NCBI RefSeq assembly: GCF_001654925.1
Contig: NZ_LXER01000019.1
Coordinates: 1 to 64,000, forward strand
From: Buttiauxella brennerae ATCC 51605
GTDB lineage: Bacteria > Pseudomonadota > Gammaproteobacteria > Enterobacterales > Enterobacteriaceae
Length of the DNA: 64,000 nucleotides
Reading direction: 5' to 3'
In this document: positions 8,005-17,974 of the stretch, one piece after another
How the letters are laid out: each line of letters begins with the position of its first letter
Position numbering within the stretch: position 1 is the first letter of the stretch
Position numbers and translations under genes: made by a program
The notes under the pieces: model-generated
Databases searched by the model: none
Told to the model about the DNA's origin: nothing
What the model saw: only the letters and a program-made list of their open reading frames with translations

Positions 8005-8979
8005 ATGAAAGCGGTAGTACTTGAACAAGTTGAAGGTCAGACGCAAGCCGAAGTGAAGCAATTTTCAGCTCCGGCGGCAGAGTTGGGCAATGTGCTGGTC
8101 GATGTTGAGTGGTCAAGCCTGAACTATAAAGATGCGCTGGCGATTACCGGCAAAGGCAAAATTATCCGTAACTTCCCGATGGTGCCTGGCATTGATTTCG
8201 CAGGCCGTGTGGCGAGCAGCGATGATGCGGCTTTCAGCGCAGGTCAGGAAGTGGTGTTGACCGGCTGGGGCGTGGGCGAAAACCATTGGGGCGGCCTTGC
8301 CGAGCAAGCGCGTGTTAAGTCTGAGTGGCTGGTTGCGCTGCCTGCGGGTTTAACCGCACGCAAAGCGATGATCGTCGGCACCGCAGGCTTTACCGCGATG
8401 CTGTGCGTGATGGCGCTGGAAGAAGCCGGTGTGACGCCAGAAAGTGGCGAAGTCGTGGTGACCGGTGCCAGCGGCGGTGTGGGTAGTACCGCAATCGCCC
8501 TGCTGCATGCGTTGGGCTACCAGGTTGTCGCGGTTTCTGGCCGTGAATCAACGCATGACTACCTGCGCCAGTTGGGTGCCAGCCGCATTCTGCCGCGCAG
8601 TGAATTTGCTGAGACTCGCCCGCTGGAGAAACAAGTGTGGGCCGGTGCGGTGGATACCGTGGGTGGCAACGTGCTTGCCAAATTGCTGGCACAGATGAAC
8701 TACTCCGGCTGTGTTGCGGCCTGTGGTCTGGCGGGTGGTTTCTCGCTGCCAACCACTGTGATGCCATTTATTCTGCGTAATGTGCGCCTGCAAGGTGTGG
8801 ATTCAGTGAGTGCGCCGATTGAACGCCGAGTTGCCGCGTGGGAGCGTCTGGCCAAATTGCTGCCAGAGAGTTTCTATGAGACGGCGACGACCGAGATTAG
8901 TCTGGAGCAGGCACCGAAATTTGCCGATGATATTATGAATAATGCGGTTCAGGGGCGGACGCTGGTGAAGGTGAAGTAA
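8005..8979 (+). CDS. acuI: acrylyl-CoA reductase (NADPH) AcuI/YhdH
   Basis: A 324-residue medium-chain dehydrogenase/reductase of the YhdH/AcuI quinone oxidoreductase group. The N-terminal catalytic fold includes SSLNYKDALAITGKGKI and FPMVPGIDFAGRV; the Rossmann nucleotide site is VVVTGASGGVGS, followed by a VSGR element that favours NADPH. Zinc ligands are absent, as in the family. It reduces acryloyl-CoA to propionyl-CoA and detoxifies acrylate. The ATG at 8005 follows the ribosome site ATGAGGA. It is monocistronic and divergent from the ABC importer operon. Confidence 0.92.
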   Translation: MKAVVLEQVEGQTQAEVKQFSAPAAELGNVLVDVEWSSLNYKDALAITGKGKIIRNFPMVPGIDFAGRVASSDDAAFSAGQEVVLTGWGVGENHWGGLAEQARVKSEWLVALPAGLTARKAMIVGTAGFTAMLCVMALEEAGVTPESGEVVVTGASGGVGSTAIALLHALGYQVVAVSGRESTHDYLRQLGASRILPRSEFAETRPLEKQVWAGAVDTVGGNVLAKLLAQMNYSGCVAACGLAGGFSLPTTVMPFILRNVRLQGVDSVSAPIERRVAAWERLAKLLPESFYETATTEISLEQAPKFADDIMNNAVQGRTLVKVK

Positions 8980-8994
8980 GCTCTCACCTCTTTC

Positions 8995-9034
8995 ACAAAC
9001 TATCTCAATAAGGATAAAAATTGAGATAGTTTGT
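8995..9034 (+). terminator. long inverted repeat after acuI
   Basis: ACAAACTATCTCA (8995-9007) pairs perfectly with TGAGATAGTTTGT (9022-9034) across a 14-base loop. It lies 15 bases after the acuI stop. The stem is AT-rich with no T run, so it may protect the 3' end of the message rather than terminate. Confidence 0.5.
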
Positions 9035-9050
9035 TGTAGTTATCCCTTGC

Positions 9051-9090
9051 CCCGACCAACCCTGGAGACACTCCATTGGTCGGGATTTTT
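9051..9090 (+). terminator. rho-independent terminator of acuI
   Basis: CCCGACCAA (9051-9059) pairs with TTGGTCGGG (9076-9084), followed by ATTTTT. It separates acuI from the convergent toxin-antitoxin pair. Confidence 0.8.
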
Positions 9091-9092
9091 CA

Positions 9093-9467
9093 TCAGTCAT
9101 CAATTAGCTGGGTAACGCGACATCTATACAATTCAGCGAGTTTTTCTAACGTGGAACGCTGAGGTTTAGCGCGTTTCTCCATGTTTGCTACACCCGCTTG
9201 AGAGATGCCAAGCACTTCCGCAACAGCCTCTTGAGATAGACCGCGATACATGCGCCAGGCGGCATGTAAAGTCGCGCCCTTTCTCATTTGGTAACCTACG
9301 ACTTCATGTGGGATTGTCTCATCGTCGTTAGGGCCAGGAGCATAGGGAACCGATTCGTAAAAATCATCCAAGTCTGCGGCTTCTACTAGTTTATTAAACA
9401 GGTCAATAGGTATCACAGCAGATTGACGTGCACCATTTTCATCGGTCAAAAATTGTATGTTTTTCAT
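9093..9467 (-). CDS. Xre-family antitoxin
   Basis: A 124-residue protein. The N-terminal half resembles an antitoxin that binds a RelE-type toxin. The C-terminal half holds a helix-turn-helix of the Xre/Cro type (LSQEAVAEVLGISQAGVANMEKR). It is the second gene after the toxin, the HigBA-like order. The start is the ATG at 9467 (MKNIQFLTDENG); an upstream GTG at 9512 would add 15 residues without a clear ribosome site. It should repress its own promoter and neutralise the toxin. Confidence 0.83.
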   Translation of the reverse strand: MKNIQFLTDENGARQSAVIPIDLFNKLVEAADLDDFYESVPYAPGPNDDETIPHEVVGYQMRKGATLHAAWRMYRGLSQEAVAEVLGISQAGVANMEKRAKPQRSTLEKLAELYRCRVTQLIDD

Positions 9468-9540
9468 TCTCACGGGTCTCGCAAATATTGGAGAAAAGTC
9501 GAGCTTTCTCACTGGTTGAAGCGGGTTTCCTCGCCTCCAC

Positions 9541-9804
9541 TTAGTATGTATTTGATTGTCTGCGCATTACCTCTTCAATCTGGATTATGGTTGGATTTCC
9601 ATCTATTACCGTAAACAGCACCCGATAAACACCCACTCTTACCCGATATTCTTTCCCTTTACTGCCTTGCAGCTTCTTTAAATCTAGCTGCACATCAGGG
9701 AATTCTTCTAGCTCACTTATCCGGGCATATATCGCTTCACGGTAGCGGCTATCTATGCGGAGAAGCTGTTTCATTGCAGTCTTACTCCATTCAACATTCG
9801 GCAC
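9541..9804 (-). CDS. RelE/HigB-type toxin
   Basis: An 87-residue RelE/ParE-superfamily protein, in the family's size range. The helical N-terminus (WSKTAMKQLLRIDSRYREAI) is followed by KKLQGSKGKEYRVRVGVYRVLF, the basic strand region that contacts mRNA on the ribosome in RelE-like toxins. The GTG at 9804 is preferred because AAGGAAG stands about five bases before it. The longer frame from an ATG at 9840 lacks a ribosome site and begins inside the operator repeats. Confidence 0.82.
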   Translation of the reverse strand: MPNVEWSKTAMKQLLRIDSRYREAIYARISELEEFPDVQLDLKKLQGSKGKEYRVRVGVYRVLFTVIDGNPTIIQIEEVMRRQSNTY

Positions 9805-9831
9805 TTTGGCTTCCTTATGTCGATCCGTGAT

Positions 9832-9880
9832 AATTATCATAACTAAATGTAGTGATAAATAAAGTAATTTAGTGATAATT
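9832..9880. promoter_or_regulatory. operator repeats of the toxin-antitoxin operon
   Basis: AATTATCA-taa-CTAAAT (9832-9848) faces ATTTAGTGATAATT (9867-9880), an inverted repeat with a three-base insertion in one arm, and a further TAGTGATA lies between them (9850-9857). The repeats cover the region just upstream of the toxin start, where the Xre antitoxin would be expected to bind for autoregulation. Confidence 0.55.
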
Positions 9881-9929
9881 GAACTTAAAAATAGTTAAGC
9901 TTGAGCGTCCGGACTACAAGACATCTTCT

Positions 9930-9979
9930 TACCGGGAACAAGGTCAAAATCGGTTTAATTTTTGACCTTTGACCCGGTA
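9930..9979. repeat. 50-base imperfect palindrome
   Basis: TACCGGG and AGGTCAAAA on the left face TTTTGACCT and CCCGGTA on the right, giving a two-part stem with a small internal bulge and a short loop near 9950-9959. It sits between the toxin-antitoxin pair and the 3' end of cobT. It could act as a terminator-like structure or be a dispersed palindromic unit. Apart from this hairpin and the toxin-antitoxin operator, nothing else is seen in 9881-10051. Confidence 0.5.
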
Positions 9980-10051
9980 TAAACTGCACTGAAAAGTTAG
10001 TGAGCGGAATTATCACGATCCCGGCAAATTCAGATTAGTGATCCGAGAAGA

Positions 10052-11104
10052 TCACCCAGGCAACACAATATTACTCTCAGCCAGCGACCCCATATTGTTA
10101 TGCATCGCACACGCCGCATCGACAATATGCATCGCCAACGCAGCACCACTGCCCTCGCCCAAGCGCATCCCCATCTGCAAATACGGCTCCAGACCTAACT
10201 TGTTCATCGCAATCACCGCGCCTTTTTCCGCCGATAAATGCGAAGGAATCAGGTAATCGCGCACACCTGGCGCAATCTGGCAGGCGGCTAGTGCTGAGGC
10301 ATACGACAGGAAACCATCGAGCACAACCGGCAGGCCAGCTGCTGCCGCGCCGAGCATCACTCCGGTCATTCCGACCAGGTCAAAACCACCGACTTTTGCC
10401 AGTACGTCGATACCGTCCGCCGCATCTGGCTGATTGGTTTCGATAGCTTTGCGTACCACCGCAATCTTGTGGTGCAGTTTGTCACTCGGGAAGTTAGCCC
10501 CCATGCCCACCACATCATCGGGTGAGCTGTCGGTTAACACGCTGACCATCGCCGCCGCTGGGGTGGTATTTGCCATGCCTAGTTCACCCACACCAAACAG
10601 CGTGACACCTTCCGCGGCTTTCTGCAGGGTGATTTGCATGCTTGTCAGCAGCAAGTTTTCAGCCTGCTCACGGCTCATCGCCGGGCCATGCGCAATGTTG
10701 CCACTGCCACGCGCCACTTTCATGTCCAGCACACCAGGCAGTGCATCGCTGTCGATGCCGACATCTACCACGTGAATTTCCGCGCCGACGGTCGCGCCCA
10801 ATACGCAAACGCCAGTGTTATGGCGCGTCATATTCATCGCCTGAATTGCGGTGACGATTTGCGGGGAAATCGCCACACCTTCTGCGTACACACCGTGGTC
10901 AGCACACATCACAAGAATGGCTTTGCGTTCGGTGTTCAGGCCATTTTTCATGCCCGGCATTCCCGCCAGTTGCACCGCTAACGCTTCGAGGCGCCCAAGG
11001 CTGCCAAACGGTTTAAGCAGGCCGTCGATGTGTTGTTGTGCGCGAGCCATTGCATCGCTATCAAGCGGGGAAATTGTTGCCAAAAGGGAGTTCAGTGTTT
11101 GCAT
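10052..11104 (-). CDS. cobT: nicotinate-nucleotide--dimethylbenzimidazole phosphoribosyltransferase
   Basis: A 350-residue CobT. It joins ribose phosphate from nicotinate mononucleotide to 5,6-dimethylbenzimidazole, making alpha-ribazole phosphate for the lower ligand of B12. The catalytic base is Glu317 in the GEGSGAA motif, and the [15 protein letters not shown] segment forms part of the active site. It is the last gene of the cobalamin operon. The 48-base gap from cobS is the widest in the operon. Confidence 0.96.
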   Translation of the reverse strand: MQTLNSLLATISPLDSDAMARAQQHIDGLLKPFGSLGRLEALAVQLAGMPGMKNGLNTERKAILVMCADHGVYAEGVAISPQIVTAIQAMNMTRHNTGVCVLGATVGAEIHVVDVGIDSDALPGVLDMKVARGSGNIAHGPAMSREQAENLLLTSMQITLQKAAEGVTLFGVGELGMANTTPAAAMVSVLTDSSPDDVVGMGANFPSDKLHHKIAVVRKAIETNQPDAADGIDVLAKVGGFDLVGMTGVMLGAAAAGLPVVLDGFLSYASALAACQIAPGVRDYLIPSHLSAEKGAVIAMNKLGLEPYLQMGMRLGEGSGAALAMHIVDAACAMHNNMGSLAESNIVLPG

Positions 11105-11152
11105 TTTTTATTCTCAGATTCACATGGGTAATAATTATTTGGGTGAAGACAA

Positions 11153-11899
11153 TCAACGTAGCAGCGCCAGCAAAAACACCACTTCGCCCAGCTCAATCGC
11201 CGCACCGAGCGTGTCACCGGTCTGCCCGCCAAGCGTGCGCTTAAGCATCAGGCCAAGGCCGTACATCGCCAGTATTGTGATGACCAGCGCCAGCAGCCCT
11301 GAAGCGGGCAGCAGAACCGTGCACAGCACCGCGCCACCGATCAGCGTCAGCAATGCCTGCGTACCGGTCACTTTGCCGATAAACAGATTGCCCAGCCCTT
11401 GCTCACGCGCATATTTATGGTTGTACATCAGCAACACACAAGCACTGCGCCCGGCAACAGAAGCCGCCGCCAGCACCATCAACATATTGTTGCCGCGCAG
11501 CGAAAGTTCGCTGACGACCAGCACTTTGGTGACAATCACAAAGATCAGCGCCAGCCCGCCGTGCGTGCCAAGGCGGCTATCACGCATGATTTCCAGCATC
11601 CGGTCACGGGTCCGCGCTGAGAAAATGCCATCACACGTATCGGCCAGGCCATCGAGATGAAAACCACCGGTCAAAAGCGCCAGCGCCAGCACATAACCCA
11701 TTGCGGCTAAAGGTAAACCCGCCCAGGGTTGCAGCAGCGTAAACACGCCTCCAGCCAAAGCGCCCAGCAGCAGGCCAACAAACGGAAACGTCACGATACC
11801 GCGCACGTACTGGTGCGTTTCGATACCATCCGCCCAGCGCGCGCGCACCGGAATACGGCTCATAAACTGCAAAGTGGCGAAGAACAAACGGAAGATCAT
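11153..11899 (-). CDS. cobS: adenosylcobinamide-GDP ribazoletransferase (cobalamin synthase)
   Basis: A 248-residue inner-membrane enzyme that condenses adenosylcobinamide-GDP with alpha-ribazole (phosphate). The catalytic motif [14 protein letters not shown], with its Asp residues, is at residues about 78-91, and several hydrophobic helices follow. The start overlaps the cobU stop by four bases, so translation is coupled. Confidence 0.95.
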   Translation of the reverse strand: MIFRLFFATLQFMSRIPVRARWADGIETHQYVRGIVTFPFVGLLLGALAGGVFTLLQPWAGLPLAAMGYVLALALLTGGFHLDGLADTCDGIFSARTRDRMLEIMRDSRLGTHGGLALIFVIVTKVLVVSELSLRGNNMLMVLAAASVAGRSACVLLMYNHKYAREQGLGNLFIGKVTGTQALLTLIGGAVLCTVLLPASGLLALVITILAMYGLGLMLKRTLGGQTGDTLGAAIELGEVVFLLALLR

Positions 11900-12438
11900 T
11901 TAATTTTTACTCCAATCCCTGAAACAACCAGCCAGACCTCGTCGGCACGCTGGGCCAGCCGCTGGTTAACACGCCCGGCGATATCGCGGAAATGCCGCGC
12001 CAGGCGGTTTTCCGGCACAATGCCCATCCCTACTTCGTTGGTGACCAGAATCACCTCCGCAGGGCTTGATTCACAGGCGGCCAGCAAAATGTCGATCTGC
12101 TGATTCACCACCTGTTCCATCGACTCAAAATCCCAGTCGTCTTCAGGTTTATCGCCCGCCGCGTCATACATAACGTTGGTGATAAGCGTAGTGATGCACT
12201 CCAGCAGTACGGCTTCTTGCGCCGGGTTTTGCGCGTTAATCACGCTGTTTAAATCGCGATATTGTTCAACGGTGCGCCAGTGCGCCGGGCGGCTGTCGCG
12301 GTGGTGCGCAATTCGCTGTTCCATTTCAGCGTCGAAAATTTTCGACGTGGCGATATACAGCACACGTTCAAAGTTCGCCGCCAGTTGTTCGGCATGGCGG
12401 CTTTTCCCGCTGCGTGCGCCGCCTGTGACTAATTTCAT
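11896..12438 (-). CDS. cobU: adenosylcobinamide kinase / guanylyltransferase
   Basis: A 180-residue bifunctional enzyme that phosphorylates adenosylcobinamide and then attaches GMP. The P-loop GGARSGKS is at residues 6-13 and the guanylylated histidine is H46 (IAHHRDSRP). The family motif [12 protein letters not shown] is near residues 132-143. It overlaps both neighbours by four bases. Confidence 0.95.
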   Translation of the reverse strand: MKLVTGGARSGKSRHAEQLAANFERVLYIATSKIFDAEMEQRIAHHRDSRPAHWRTVEQYRDLNSVINAQNPAQEAVLLECITTLITNVMYDAAGDKPEDDWDFESMEQVVNQQIDILLAACESSPAEVILVTNEVGMGIVPENRLARHFRDIAGRVNQRLAQRADEVWLVVSGIGVKIK

Positions 12439-13970
12439 ACCGCTTGCTCCTGGTGCTCGCGCATAATCTGGTAAATCTTTTCGATATCAATGTGTTCGCG
12501 CATAGCGTCGGCCAGAATAGTAAACTGTTGGTCTTTGTGAGCTTGATAGTCGAACACCTCACCTTCCCAGGCCTGCAACCCTTTGCGCTGACGCAAGCTG
12601 TCGAGCAGGCTGCGGGTAAACTCGCCGCTATCAAATAAGCCATGCAGGTAAGTGCCCAACACGCGGCCATCTTCACTTATTGCACCGTCAAGATTGTGAT
12701 AAGGCTGAGTATTACATTCGGTGAAGGTGGCAAACGGAGTGGTATTTTCGCCGCGCTGCGTTTCGCCCATGTGGATTTCATAGCCCTGCAAAGGAGTACC
12801 TGAACTGGCAGCGAAAATACCCGGCAGTTGCACCTGAACCTGACCTGCTACGCGGGTCGTGGTTTTTTCACTGGCAAAACGGGTGACCACATCCAGCAGG
12901 CCGATACCCGGCATTTCGCCAAGCCCGGATTCCACTTCATCGTAAATATGCTGTCCGAGCATCTGGTAGCCGCCGCAAATCCCCAGCACCGCACCGTGAT
13001 TACGATGATGCGCCAGCAGCGCCTGTTCCAGGCCGTTTTCACGCAGCCAGCGCAGGTCGCCGAGGGTATTTTTACTGCCCGGCACAATCACCAGGTCACT
13101 GTTTTGCAGTTCATCAGGTTTGGCTACATAACGCAGGCGTACATCAGGCTGTGCGGCCAGCGCGTTGAAATCAGTGAAGTTCGACATGTACGGCAGTTTT
13201 AGCACCGCGATATCCAGCTCTTTCGCCGTGACTTCGTCGTATTTCCCGCGCTGCAACACCACGCTATCTTCGTCTTCCAGATCGACATTCAGCCACGGCA
13301 TCACGCCCAAAACCGGCACGCCGGTTAACGCTTCAATCTGTTCGATACCGGAATAAAGCAGCGCAACATCACCGCGAAATTTGTTGATGATAACGCCTTT
13401 GACGCGCCATTTTTCGTGCTCGAGCAGCAGCGCGATGGTGCCGTAAATTGCCGCAAACACGCCGCCACGGTCGATATCGGCCACCAGAATCACCGGGCAT
13501 TGCGCCAGTTCTGCCATGCCCATATTGACGATATCGCGGTCGCGTAGGTTGATTTCAGCCGGGCTACCCGCCCCTTCAAGCACCATCACATCATGTTCTG
13601 ACGCAAGGCTTTGGTATACCTCGCGGATTTGCGCTTTTAATTGCGGTTTGTAGTTGTGGTAGGTCACAGCATCCATATTGGTGGCGACTTTACCCATCAA
13701 TACCACCTGCGCTTTGCAGTCGCTGGTGGGTTTGAGTAGCACGGGGTTCATGCGCACATCAGGGGCAATTCCAGCCGCTTCGGCCTGGAAAATTTGTGCG
13801 CGCCCCATCTCTTTGCCGTCAGGCGTAATGCCGGAGTTGAGCGCCATATTCTGCGATTTAAACGGCGCGGTACGGTGGCCATCCTGGGCGAAAATCCGGC
13901 ACAGCCCTGCCACCAGCATGCTTTTGCCCACATCAGAGGCGGTGCCCTGAACCATGATTGAAAGGCTCAT
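12435..13970 (-). CDS. cbiP: cobyric acid synthase
   Basis: A 511-residue glutamine-dependent amidotransferase that amidates the b, d, e and g carboxylates of adenosylcobyrinic acid a,c-diamide. The N-terminal ATP-binding dethiobiotin-synthetase-like domain starts [18 protein letters not shown]. The C-terminal glutaminase domain has its nucleophile in [11 protein letters not shown] and a distal catalytic His in the GTYLHGLFD segment. Length and motifs are normal. It overlaps cbiO by four bases. Confidence 0.96.
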   Translation of the reverse strand: MSLSIMVQGTASDVGKSMLVAGLCRIFAQDGHRTAPFKSQNMALNSGITPDGKEMGRAQIFQAEAAGIAPDVRMNPVLLKPTSDCKAQVVLMGKVATNMDAVTYHNYKPQLKAQIREVYQSLASEHDVMVLEGAGSPAEINLRDRDIVNMGMAELAQCPVILVADIDRGGVFAAIYGTIALLLEHEKWRVKGVIINKFRGDVALLYSGIEQIEALTGVPVLGVMPWLNVDLEDEDSVVLQRGKYDEVTAKELDIAVLKLPYMSNFTDFNALAAQPDVRLRYVAKPDELQNSDLVIVPGSKNTLGDLRWLRENGLEQALLAHHRNHGAVLGICGGYQMLGQHIYDEVESGLGEMPGIGLLDVVTRFASEKTTTRVAGQVQVQLPGIFAASSGTPLQGYEIHMGETQRGENTTPFATFTECNTQPYHNLDGAISEDGRVLGTYLHGLFDSGEFTRSLLDSLRQRKGLQAWEGEVFDYQAHKDQQFTILADAMREHIDIEKIYQIMREHQEQAV

Positions 13971-14791
13971 CCTGCATCCTTTGAAACGCGCAAGGCGTTA
14001 AACAATTGAGTTTCGGTTTTACACAACGGGAAACCGAGTTCGCTGTGCAGTTTGACCAGCCACGGCTGCACCAGCCCGGCTTCACGCAGCATGTCTGGCT
14101 GGCTAAAGACAACGCCTGGCTCGCCTGCCGCCACGACTTTTCCGCCGTTCATCACATACACGCTGTCGCAGACTTCATAAATCAAATCAATGTCGTGGCT
14201 TGAGATAACCACATGTTTACCCTGAGCGGTAATACGGGCGATGATTTCAATCATCTGCTGGCGGCCCGAAGGGTCAAGACCGGCGGTCGGTTCATCGAGC
14301 AATAAATAGTCGGCTTCCATCACCAGCGCCCCGGCAATCGCCACGCGTTTCTTTTGCCCGTGGCTTAAATACTGAATCGGTTTGTGGCGAAAAGATTGCG
14401 CATCTACCAGCTGAATCGCGTGTTCGACACGGCGGGCGATTTCGGCTTCATTCACGCCAAGGTTGCGCAAGCTAAACGCGATATCGCTGTCGATATCGGT
14501 ATAGAAGATTTGTTGTTCCGGATCCTGAAACACGGTGGTGACGCGCTGGCGGTGCTCAATCAACCCGGCTTTACTGTAATTTATCGCTTTGCCCTGCCAC
14601 AAAACTGCGCCGTTCTTCGGGCGCAAAACACCGTTGAGGTTCATAAACAGCGTGGATTTTCCACAGCCGTTTGCACCGACGATTCCCGTTACCGGGTGCG
14701 CCCCAAAATCAAAGGTTAAATCGTGCAGAACGGTATCGTCCTGATAGCAAAAAGATAAATTTTGGGTTGCCAGCATCGGTGCGGTTCTCAC
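13967..14791 (-). CDS. cbiO: cobalt ECF transporter ATPase CbiO
   Basis: A 274-residue ABC ATPase with Walker [10 protein letters not shown] (39-47), signature LSHGQKKR and Walker [12 protein letters not shown]. With CbiM, CbiN and CbiQ it forms the energy-coupling-factor cobalt importer that feeds CbiK. It overlaps cbiQ and cbiP by four bases each. Confidence 0.95.
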   Translation of the reverse strand: MRTAPMLATQNLSFCYQDDTVLHDLTFDFGAHPVTGIVGANGCGKSTLFMNLNGVLRPKNGAVLWQGKAINYSKAGLIEHRQRVTTVFQDPEQQIFYTDIDSDIAFSLRNLGVNEAEIARRVEHAIQLVDAQSFRHKPIQYLSHGQKKRVAIAGALVMEADYLLLDEPTAGLDPSGRQQMIEIIARITAQGKHVVISSHDIDLIYEVCDSVYVMNGGKVVAAGEPGVVFSQPDMLREAGLVQPWLVKLHSELGFPLCKTETQLFNALRVSKDAG

Positions 14792-15465
14792 AGGTGGAAA
14801 TCACCCTGGTAAAGTTTAACATCCAGCGTCGTGACCATTTGTTGGTAACGCAGCAGCACGCGCGAAAAAAGCATGCTGACTAACATGGCAAGCGAACGGT
14901 AGCCACCAGGCAACGTACGATAACCGAAACGCAATGTCTGAGCACGGTGAATGGCCTGCGCTTCGTCCAACAGGATAAAAATAAAACGCCAGGTGAGCAG
15001 GATTTGCTCGGTGAGCAAGCGCGGAACACGCAGGCGTTGTAGCAAGATGATCAATTGCGGAAACGGCAGATTTAGCACCAGCCAGTAAGTTGCGGCAAGT
15101 GCTGCAAAGCTGCGCCAGAACGTCTGGTTTGCCATCACCAGGCCCTGCGCATCAATGCCGATATAAAACGAGCCCAGCGGCACACTCCACAGCAAAGCCT
15201 GCGCGTGGTGCGCGGCACTGAAGATTATCGTCACCACGCCGACCAGCAAAAAGCCCAGCGGCACCGCCAGCCAGCGCAAATAACGCACTGGCCCAACGCG
15301 CAGCAGCCAACAGGTCAATATTGCAATCACCAGCAGCAAAGCCGCCTGTCCGACAGGCGGCAGTGCGAACGCCAGCACCATCATCACCAGATACAACGCA
15401 AATTTGCGCAGCGGCGAAACACGGCACCAGCGGCTTTGGTAACTGAGCTTATCAATCCCCAGCAT
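14788..15465 (-). CDS. cbiQ: cobalt ECF transporter transmembrane protein CbiQ
   Basis: A 225-residue membrane T-component. It begins MLGIDKLSYQSRW and has several hydrophobic helices. The cytoplasmic coupling segment near residues 155-185 (LRVPRLLTEQILLTWRFIFILLDEA) contacts CbiO. The ATG at 15465 is chosen because it gives the usual length and lies 14 bases inside the cbiN end; the frame stays open upstream only as a shadow of cbiN. Confidence 0.94.
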   Translation of the reverse strand: MLGIDKLSYQSRWCRVSPLRKFALYLVMMVLAFALPPVGQAALLLVIAILTCWLLRVGPVRYLRWLAVPLGFLLVGVVTIIFSAAHHAQALLWSVPLGSFYIGIDAQGLVMANQTFWRSFAALAATYWLVLNLPFPQLIILLQRLRVPRLLTEQILLTWRFIFILLDEAQAIHRAQTLRFGYRTLPGGYRSLAMLVSMLFSRVLLRYQQMVTTLDVKLYQGDFHL

Positions 15466-15733
15466 GGTCTTCGCGTCGGCCCCGGTAATAGCCCAGAATG
15501 TAGAAAATGACCGCCGTACCGATTGAACCTTGCAGGGTAAACAGCAGGCTTTCAATTTCACTGCTCGCCGGTTCATAAAGCGGCTTGAACCAGGGTTTGT
15601 AGTGCGGCGCGACAACCAGAATCTGGCCTTCCGCCTGGTCATCAGAACCGCCGTATTCTCCACCGTGGGAAACGAAGAACGGCACAATCATTAGCCCCAC
15701 AACCAGGGCGAGTAAGATCAGCGTCTTTTTCAT
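15452..15733 (-). CDS. cbiN: cobalt transport protein CbiN
   Basis: A 93-residue membrane protein with two hydrophobic segments (residues about 4-22 and 66-84) around a periplasmic loop. CbiN stimulates metal uptake by CbiM. It starts one base after the cbiM stop. Confidence 0.94.
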   Translation of the reverse strand: MKKTLILLALVVGLMIVPFFVSHGGEYGGSDDQAEGQILVVAPHYKPWFKPLYEPASSEIESLLFTLQGSIGTAVIFYILGYYRGRREDHAGD

Positions 15734-15734
15734 A

Positions 15735-16466
15735 TTATTGGCTCCGGGCGGGAAGCAGGTGGCGCTTCGTCAGTTGGTCGTAAATCATCACGGTGAGCAA
15801 GCCTTCGGCGATGGCAATCGGGATCTGCGTCAGGCAGAAGATGCCCATGAATTTCATCGAAGAACCGGTGATGCCAAAGTGCGGGTCGGGAAAAGCCACA
15901 CCAAGCTGTATGGAGGTCACAAAATAGGTGGTTAAGTCAGCAAGCATCGCGCACAAGAACACGCCGACATCACGGCGAAAACCCGCTTTACACGCCAGTT
16001 TCCACACCAGGTAGCCGACAATCGGGCCAATGACCGCCATCGACATGCCGTTGGCGCCAAGCGTGGTCAGGCCGCCGTGTGCCAGTAACAGTGCCTGGAA
16101 CAGCAGCACAATGGCACCCAAAACCGCAACCACACCCGGGCCAAACAGAATGACCGCCAGGCCAACGCCCGTTGGGTGCGAGCAGCTTCCGGTAACCGAA
16201 GGGATTTTTAGCGCCGAAAGCACAAAGATAAACGCGCCGCAGAGCGCCAGCAGCACTTTCTGGTTGCTGTCATCGGCAACGATTTGGCGCAGGCGAACCA
16301 GGCCGACGTACAAACATGGCAGAAACAGAACCCACCACGCCAGCGCCCACACGGGTGGAAGGAAGCCTTCCATAATGTGCATCGCGAAGGCTTCTTGCGG
16401 CACGATGAGCAATAAGATCCCCATGCCCAGCCCACTGAGCGAGAGTTTTTTAAGTAACGATTCCAT
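15735..16466 (-). CDS. cbiM: cobalt transport substrate-binding protein CbiM
   Basis: A 243-residue membrane S-component. A signal-like N-terminus (residues 1-28) is followed by [10 protein letters not shown], the metal-binding N-terminal sequence of CbiM after processing. A conserved His lies in [13 protein letters not shown]. It selects cobalt for the CbiMNQO importer. It starts three bases after the cbiL stop. Confidence 0.95.
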   Translation of the reverse strand: MESLLKKLSLSGLGMGILLLIVPQEAFAMHIMEGFLPPVWALAWWVLFLPCLYVGLVRLRQIVADDSNQKVLLALCGAFIFVLSALKIPSVTGSCSHPTGVGLAVILFGPGVVAVLGAIVLLFQALLLAHGGLTTLGANGMSMAVIGPIVGYLVWKLACKAGFRRDVGVFLCAMLADLTTYFVTSIQLGVAFPDPHFGITGSSMKFMGIFCLTQIPIAIAEGLLTVMIYDQLTKRHLLPARSQ

Positions 16467-16469
16467 GAA

Positions 16470-17183
16470 TTAGCCCCGATTACGCCATTGCTTGTTAACT
16501 AAAATGGTCGAGAAATACGGCAGTTTCTGGTCATCAGGCACTTCGTTAAGGTTTCGCCAACATTGCTCGCCCGGTAATGTCGCTTCAGCCATTAACACGG
16601 CATGGTCGATAAGCCCGAGGTGTTGCAGCAGCGCTTTGATTTGCGCAAAACGCCCGTAGACTTTCATCAATACCACGCTGTCGTGCGCACGCAATGCTTC
16701 TGACAGTGCCTGATGTGATGCGGTGCAAGACATCACCGCCAGCGATTGCTGCTCCATTGCCAGCGGCAATTGTGCGCGGGAGGCGATAGCAGCAAAAGAT
16801 GTCACGCCAGGGACGATTTCCAGCCACTCCGGGTTGCCGATACGGGCCAGCAAAAACACCCAGGTGCTGAACAACATTGAATCACCGAGCGTGATAAACC
16901 CAACCTGTTTACCCTGCTCCACTTCGTGTTGCAGGGCGGCGGCGGTTTCATCCCACACCACGGCTTTTTCGTCGTTATCCGCACTCATCGGGAAGTGGCA
17001 GGTGCGAATTTCGGTGGTGTCGCTTAAGTATTCACGCACAATGGACAGCGCCAGGCTGTCGCCGCCTTTGCGGCCTGCTGGCGCGAACAGTACATCAAGC
17101 TTGCCAATGATGCGCGCCGCGCGAACGGTTATCAGGTCACTGGCACCAGGGCCAGTGCCAAGGGCGTATAAACGGCCGGTCAT
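16470..17183 (-). CDS. cbiL: cobalt-precorrin-2 C20-methyltransferase
   Basis: A 237-residue SAM-dependent tetrapyrrole methylase. The N-terminal GTGPGASDLITVRAARII and the FITLGDSMLFSTW segment are the family's SAM-binding elements. It methylates C20 after cobalt insertion in the anaerobic route. It overlaps cbiK by four bases. Confidence 0.95.
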   Translation of the reverse strand: MTGRLYALGTGPGASDLITVRAARIIGKLDVLFAPAGRKGGDSLALSIVREYLSDTTEIRTCHFPMSADNDEKAVVWDETAAALQHEVEQGKQVGFITLGDSMLFSTWVFLLARIGNPEWLEIVPGVTSFAAIASRAQLPLAMEQQSLAVMSCTASHQALSEALRAHDSVVLMKVYGRFAQIKALLQHLGLIDHAVLMAEATLPGEQCWRNLNEVPDDQKLPYFSTILVNKQWRNRG

Positions 17184-17974
17184 GCTGCCACCTCCGCTGA
17201 TTGTTCCAGCGCACGCTGCAGGTGGTTCACGAACATGGCGCGAATTTGCGGGTTTTCGCCCAGTCCCTGCAACCAGGGCTGCGCCTCAATGCCCGCTTCC
17301 TGCAATTGCGTTTTCCACGAATCTTCTTCGTCAGACGCCATGTCGTTAATTGCATGGTCACCCGCCACTAACATCAGCGGCATCAGGTGGACTTTACGTA
17401 CCTTTTCTTGCAGCAAGCCGCGCACGATAAGGTCGATTTCCGGGTAGCTTTCCACCGCACCGACACGCGCCGGGATCTGGCGAGCAGCCATTAAATGATC
17501 GAGGCAGGCATAGGCCGAAAACGCATGATGGCTGGCACCGTGGCCCATAAACACCACGCGTTCGTCAGCTTCAAGGGCGGGCATCTGGCTTTGCAGTGCA
17601 CTCATCAGCAGCTCGTAATCGTTGAAGTCGCTGAGCAACGCTTTACCCAAAACCAGGCGCTGGAACAGATGGCTGTGCGCCTGCACTTCACGGGAAATTT
17701 TTTCGTATTCGTCGCCGTTAATCACATGCAGCGATTGCACCGCCACATCCTGATAACCGAGTTTTGCCAGGCGAAGTAACGCCTGCGCCGGGGAGTCGAT
17801 TTCCAGGTTATCGCGGTTTTTTAATTTGCGAATAATCATCCCGGAGGTAAATGCGCGGAACCGGTCGCGGTCGGCAAAGGTGCGGCCAAGCTGCTCTTCA
17901 CAGGCAACAATATTTTTGGTGCAGGTGTCGTGGTAACTGGTACCGAAACTGATAACTAACAGGGCTTTCTTCAT
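17180..17974 (-). CDS. cbiK: sirohydrochlorin cobaltochelatase (anaerobic)
   Basis: A 264-residue chelatase that inserts Co2+ into sirohydrochlorin. The metal-binding histidines are H145 (MGHGASHH) and H207 (VAGDHAIND), as in Salmonella CbiK. The N-terminus LLVISFGTSYHDT is characteristic. Its presence marks the early-cobalt, oxygen-independent pathway. Confidence 0.96.
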   Translation of the reverse strand: MKKALLVISFGTSYHDTCTKNIVACEEQLGRTFADRDRFRAFTSGMIIRKLKNRDNLEIDSPAQALLRLAKLGYQDVAVQSLHVINGDEYEKISREVQAHSHLFQRLVLGKALLSDFNDYELLMSALQSQMPALEADERVVFMGHGASHHAFSAYACLDHLMAARQIPARVGAVESYPEIDLIVRGLLQEKVRKVHLMPLMLVAGDHAINDMASDEEDSWKTQLQEAGIEAQPWLQGLGENPQIRAMFVNHLQRALEQSAEVAA

